12,005 bases of DNA from Haplosporangium gracile (taxonomy: Eukaryota > Mortierellomycota > Mortierellomycetes > Mortierellales > Mortierellaceae). The notes below the pieces were generated by a model, which had not been told where the DNA came from, did no database searches, and was given only the letters and a program-made list of their open reading frames with translations. Numbering within the stretch: position 1 is the stretch's first letter; each line of letters opens with the position of its first letter. The stretch is from assembly GCA_015499985.1 (NCBI GenBank), contig JAAAUF010000401.1, positions 1 through 12,005 on the forward strand, in the 5' to 3' direction. A program made the translations under genes and the position numbers. Shown here piece after piece: positions 8,532-12,005 of the stretch.

Positions 8532-10694
8532 ATGAAGCAAAACTTCCTTGATAGTCCCGAGCTAGTGGCTCACTTGGTCCCATACCTCAGCCCTGCCGAC
8601 CTCCTCTCCTGCGTCTGACTCAACAGCATCTGGAACAAAACCTTCATCCCCTTCCTCTGGCAATCCATCGACGATTCGGCTCACTCCTGGGTCTATATCC
8701 TCCTTCAAATTATCAACCCGCGCCCGCAACCGCCACCGCCAGCATCAACTGAAGCAGCAACAGGACCAACAACGGAGACCGCTCCCAGCAATTTACCCTT
8801 TGGTGTATGTCTCGTCGATATGTCCTGGGTTCGCGCCTCGGATTACAGCAAGGATCGATACCGGCTGTTTGCCATCTTTGAGAAATACTACGGTCATCAC
8901 ATTTAAGAACTCGAGGTCAACTATCCTCTGGTCCTCGAGGCGGCCGATCGGAAAGAGACTTGCACCAAGTTGCAAACTTTGGTTCTCGACTTGAATCAGA
9001 ATGCACAAGGGCCTCGTCTGGAGTACCTGCCCCACCTCCTGCTCCGCCTCAACCGCCTCCACTCACTGTCGTGCCTAAATTCGGTTATATGATTGATATT
9101 CCTGGCTTGGGTGGATTGGGCGCTGCACCTGTTGTAGCGCCCGCCACTGTCGTTGGGGGATTTGGGATCGCACCTGCTGTTTCTTTCGAGGGATTTGGTG
9201 CTACACCAGTTGCTGCTGTCACCGGCGGATTTAGCGCACTTCACGTCGTTCAAGTTATAGACCTCTATCAAAAACCCAATGTTGAACTTTCCCAGCCATT
9301 GTTTCCAGGCCATCTCACACTGGCTGACTTCAAAACAAAAACTTTCCATGAGAAATTCACTCCTGAGGCTAGCAGGGCGAGCATGGAGTACTTCTGGACT
9401 CTCGCCCAACATACTTGGCATCTCATTAGGGCCAGTCCAGGCTTCGTGCGCCTTCGCACCTCTGAATGCCATTGAATCAGCTCAAGGGCCTTGATGGCAG
9501 CGGCTACCTATCCAAACAAGTCGAGTTTTGAAAGCTATGGGATGCGCTTCCGGCTGAGATCGAGTTCCTCTCATTCAAATCTGCATCCTTCTCGCCGCCT
9601 GTCTTTTCCCTGCTCGACCCACTTCCAGAGGCCAACACTAACTTGGAGCTCCTGCTAGCTGGAGGAGCAACCACTGTTAACGGCTTGCACACACTACTTG
9701 GCATCTTCCCCAACCTGACGCAACTTGGACTGAAGAGAGTTAAGGAGAACCCAAGATACACGTCGAGTCCAAACTACGTCCCGCTGCCGCCAGCTCTGTT
9801 CGGTGAACAGTCTCTCAGGAAAATTGAAGGCACGGTGCAGGACTGGGACACCGTCCTTTGTTACAAACCAAGTATTGTGGTGTGGGAGATTTTGAGCGAC
9901 TATCTCAGAAAGGATGTGGCGGTGCTTTTGAAGGACTGCCGCCCAAATTTAGAGTCACTCAGAAGAACCTTTTAGCCTTGGTTCATCGACGAGAGACATA
10001 TGGCAGAAATACGAGGCAACGAAAAATACGAGGCAACGATCCCGCCAACCAGTTCCTAGTCACTCGCCCGCCACCTCCGCGAGTTTGACAGCATTGAGAA
10101 CTTTATTAAGGTTGACGAGATGCTGAGACAGCCATGGACCTGCATGGGACTAGAGTGGTTGACTTGCAGGATTGTCGAGTTTGATCAATTGACTCCTGAA
10201 GAGGAGGAAACGACGGCCCGGGTCATGGCACCTGAATACTCGACCGAGCTATCAGAAGAAGAAACAGGCGTGGTCGAAAAGTTTACCAGATGTCGCGCGC
10301 AGCACCATGGAGTCTACGATCGTTTGACCAGTCTGACCCCTCAAGCATTTGGATCTCGAGTATGAGAACCGGTATCTATGGCAGTGCAAGTCATCAAAAG
10401 CCTATTATGTAGGCGATACCGACGTTTGATACTTTGGATCTGAAGCTCGAGTCTGTGCTGGGTCGATTGGGAGCATTGAAGAACCTGGAGATGTTTGGGT
10501 TCGAGTACATCAACCACAAGATTGGCAAGGCCGAGCTGGATTGGATGGCGAAGAGCTGGCCCAAACTGAACCTGATGTATGGCCTCGACCAAGAGGGGCT
10601 GTACATGTTTGAGCATGCCCAGGACAGGGCAGCGTTGATAAAGTACTTTACCAAGTTGCGATCCGACGTTGCTCACGATAGTTTTCAGCGATAA
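8532..10694 (+). pseudogene. Decayed F-box/leucine-rich-repeat protein gene
   Basis: The ATG at 8532 begins MKQNFLDSPELVAHLVPYL then SPADLLSCV and WNKTFIPFLWQSI, which is an F-box (the adaptor that links substrates to the SCF ubiquitin ligase through Skp1). It is followed by leucine-rich stretches: LQTLVLDLNQ and LEYLPHLLLRLNRL; then LGIFPNLTQLGL, LGALKNLEMFGF and a C-terminus ending VAHDSFQR at 10694. An intact gene would be about 700 codons. The frame is broken throughout. In-frame stops are TGA 8616, TAA 8904, TGA 9529 (likely a former Trp codon in VEF-x-KLW) and TAG 9973. Frameshifts lie near 9060-9090, at about 9470, at a 17-bp duplication (10007-10038), near 10060-10078, at about 10340 and near 10425. 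TAG 10057 is a by-product of the shifted segment. Intronless family members and the number of lesions exclude splicing as an explanation. Sequence identity is still easy to follow, so inactivation is moderately recent. Confidence 0.9.
10007..10038 (+). repeat. 17-bp tandem duplication inside the pseudogene
   Basis: AAATACGAGGCAACGAA at 10007-10023 is followed directly by AAATACGAGGCAACG at 10024-10038. Removing one 17-base period restores the reading AEIRGNDPANQFLVTR, so the duplication is itself a frameshift. Confidence 0.85.
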
Positions 10695-10708
10695 TGTTTA
10701 AATTTCGA

Positions 10709-11087
10709 TTATTTTTTTCTTGTGCTTGAGTTTTTAATTGCATTCATCTTTGTTGAATAGTAATGGATAAAAGGAACCCACTCATCCATACAATAAAAGT
10801 TATGGCTATAGTTATCCTCTGTCATCTCAATACCCATGTGCGTATGCTTCTTGGGCATCGTGCTGATAACGTGGCAGTTGGGACAAAAGTAGACTGCCAA
10901 GCTGGATGTGAATCGCCAGACGCCCCACTTACTCGATTTTGTGCTGTCCTTGTCCTTGTACTGTCAATCCATTGGCCTGCAGCAGATCACAGATGTCCTT
11001 CGCGACATTGAAGAATGAAAAGTTCGCATGGAAACAATTGGGGTAGTAACCACTGGCTGTGTTTTTTTGTCCTCGTATGTCGACCAT
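10709..11087 (-). CDS. Small unrecognised Cys/His-containing protein, two exons
   Basis: Exon 1 runs from an ATG at 11087 to 10933 and exon 2 from 10901 to a TAA at 10711-10709, giving 115 residues. The donor is a perfect GTAAGT and the acceptor CACATCCAG; the junction makes GAC (Asp) and keeps frame. Exon 1 reads convincingly as protein (YYPNCFHANFSFFNVAKDI, then CDLLQANGLTVQ). Exon 2 holds CPNCHVISTMPKKHTH, a C-x2-C-x8-H-x-H arrangement that could bind zinc. I do not recognise the family. The intron would be only 31 bases, unusually short; an alternative acceptor at GTTATCAG (ending 10863) gives about 70 bases in the same phase but removes the CPNC motif. The last 30 or so residues are AT-rich and may be read into former spacer, so the protein might be truncated. 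The end is 14 bases from the end of the F-box pseudogene on the other strand. A TATA-like box and a pyrimidine-rich leader precede the ATG. Confidence 0.45.
10792..10797 (+). terminator. Candidate poly(A) signal of the F-box pseudogene
   Basis: AATAAA lies 97 bases past the final stop codon at 10694. It falls inside the 3' part of the opposite-strand small gene, so the two units would overlap tail to tail. Confidence 0.35.
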
Positions 11088-11170
11088 GAAGGGAATGGGG
11101 GTTTGAGCGATGGAAATAGGCGGGCTAGGACGAAAGGCAAGACGGTTTTAGTTGACAACAAATGGTCCAC

Positions 11171-11180
11171 CATATAAAAA
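11171..11180 (-). promoter_or_regulatory. Candidate TATA box for the small minus-strand gene
   Basis: The minus strand reads TTTTTATATG about 85 bases upstream of the ATG at 11087. Between them is a pyrimidine-rich leader (CTTGCCTTTCGTCCTAG and following) as often seen before fungal start codons. Confidence 0.3.
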
Positions 11181-12005
11181 CTTTTTTTCTTTACTTCATC
11201 ATATTTGCCTGCTGGATCATAAAAATAGTGACAAATGAACGCAATTATATCATGACAAACGACAATCTCTGCTTACAGTCAGCAGTTCGCTACCCACTCA
11301 CGTTCAAAGGCGTAGCACTTTCCTAATGTGGCCCCAGAAGGAAAGAAGCAAGAGTGGATCACGCTGAAAAGATTTAAACGGCGAAGACGGGTAAAGACAA
11401 AGAGGGGAAGAGTACAGTACAGGGCTTAGACGAAGGTGAATACAAAAAAAAGAAAAGTGATGGGGCAGCTAGAAACGGACAGCCAAAAATAAACACCGCC
11501 TCACTATTTCACTTACACTACATACATGGTGACCATGATAGTGTGCATGGGTGGGACATGCGATGAGGACGCGATGGGATTGGGTGAGGGGGTTTTTTTA
11601 TGAGAGTGTCGATTCCTCGGTAAAAGTAGAAAGAGTGCAAACACAAACAAACGCTTCTTTGTCCGTTGTCGACTATTCCCTTGCCGTGTCCGCTTCCCTC
11701 CTTCGGTCACCGTGCAGCTACTGAAAATCTTCTGTGCTTTTTTTGTTTGCCGATGGTAAAGAAAAAAAAAAAACGACGCTCGTTCCTGTTGATGTTTTCT
11801 AACACTGGCAATAATTGATGTCCGAAAAAGGGTAGCTCTAGGCATGAGGGAGTCAAGACAATGCCGAGGAGCATCAGAGGGAAGAGAGGGAAGAGAGGGA
11901 AAATGGGAGAGAGTAAAGGAGAGGGACAGCAGGAAGGGTGTCCCTGCATGTGAGACGGCGTGTCTGCGCAAATACCTCAGCATCCCATGCATGTTTCCTA
12001 TCATA
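11181..12005 (-). other. Region with splice-like signals but no definable gene
   Basis: On the minus strand, an ATG-containing segment ending MHTIMVTMYVV meets a GTAAGT donor at about 11518. A pyrimidine-rich acceptor (TTTAAATCTTTTCAG) precedes a 62-base stretch that reads VIHSCFFPSGATLGKCYAFE and ends at a GTGAGT donor (about 11309). The phases agree between these two pieces. I could not join them in frame to the small gene at 11087, so this may be the remnant or first exons of another gene, or chance. The part from about 11700 to 11940 is pyrimidine-skewed on the minus strand, and the last 75 bases could be exon sequence of a gene outside the window. Confidence 0.3.
11874..11900. repeat. 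Short 9-bp tandem repeat (AGAGGGAAG)
   Basis: Nearly three copies of a purine-only 9-base unit on the plus strand. It lies in the purine-skewed block before the right window edge. Confidence 0.7.

Noticed and set aside
8134..8535. Frames coding for Ser/Leu, Phe/Ser or Arg/Glu repeats
   Set aside because: Direct translations of the CT microsatellite and the 12-bp tandem repeat; no independent evidence of coding.
1..12005. UAR codons reassigned to glutamine
   Set aside because: The TAG at 1588 invites it, but genes here also end normally at TAA, and the F-box stops include TGA and occur with frameshifts, so decay is the simpler explanation.
1..12005. CRISPR array, transposase or long terminal repeats
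   Set aside because: No spaced direct repeats of suitable length, no transposase or reverse-transcriptase motifs, and no terminal repeats were seen on either strand.

Overview
The window looks like nuclear DNA from a filamentous fungus of the early-diverging Mucoromycota type, probably Mortierella or a relative. The evidence is roughly balanced base composition, introns with GTAAGT/GTATGT donors and pyrimidine-rich acceptors, TATA-like boxes, a very long glutamine-rich reading frame, and an F-box/leucine-rich-repeat reading frame whose start (LDSPELVAHLVPYL followed by SPADLLSCV) is of the kind greatly expanded in Mortierella. The taxon is inferred from recalled family style, not from a search.

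Left edge to 864: the possible last 51 codons of a rightward gene, then non-coding, CA-rich DNA with poly(A)-like signals on both strands, consistent with a tail-to-tail gene pair. From 6560 down to 865 on the minus strand lies the main gene. I reconstruct four exons (6560-6218, 5794-5649, 5538-2867, 2713-865) whose splice phases agree. It encodes an N-terminal membrane-associated region resembling DUF4112, then about 1,475 residues of low-complexity Ser/Thr/Pro-, acidic- and Gln-rich sequence. One TAG codon (1588-1590) interrupts the frame 240 codons before the natural end. A TATA box at 7343-7336 and a possible upstream coding exon (7105-6901) suggest where transcription begins.

7344-8531 is intergenic. 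Its right part is almost pure pyrimidine on the plus strand, with a (CT)27 tract and a five-copy 12-bp tandem repeat. 8532-10694 (plus) is an F-box/LRR gene destroyed by four nonsense codons and about six frameshifts, one of them a 17-bp tandem duplication. Downstream, on the minus strand and nearly abutting it, is a small, unrecognised two-exon gene (11087-10709) carrying a Cys/His cluster. The last ~800 bases hold splice-like signals and purine/pyrimidine-skewed DNA but no gene I can define.

I see no CRISPR array, no complete mobile element, no tRNA or rRNA, and no multi-gene system. The genes do not form an evident pathway. The most notable points are the interrupted glutamine-rich gene, the decayed F-box gene and the small Cys/His protein.
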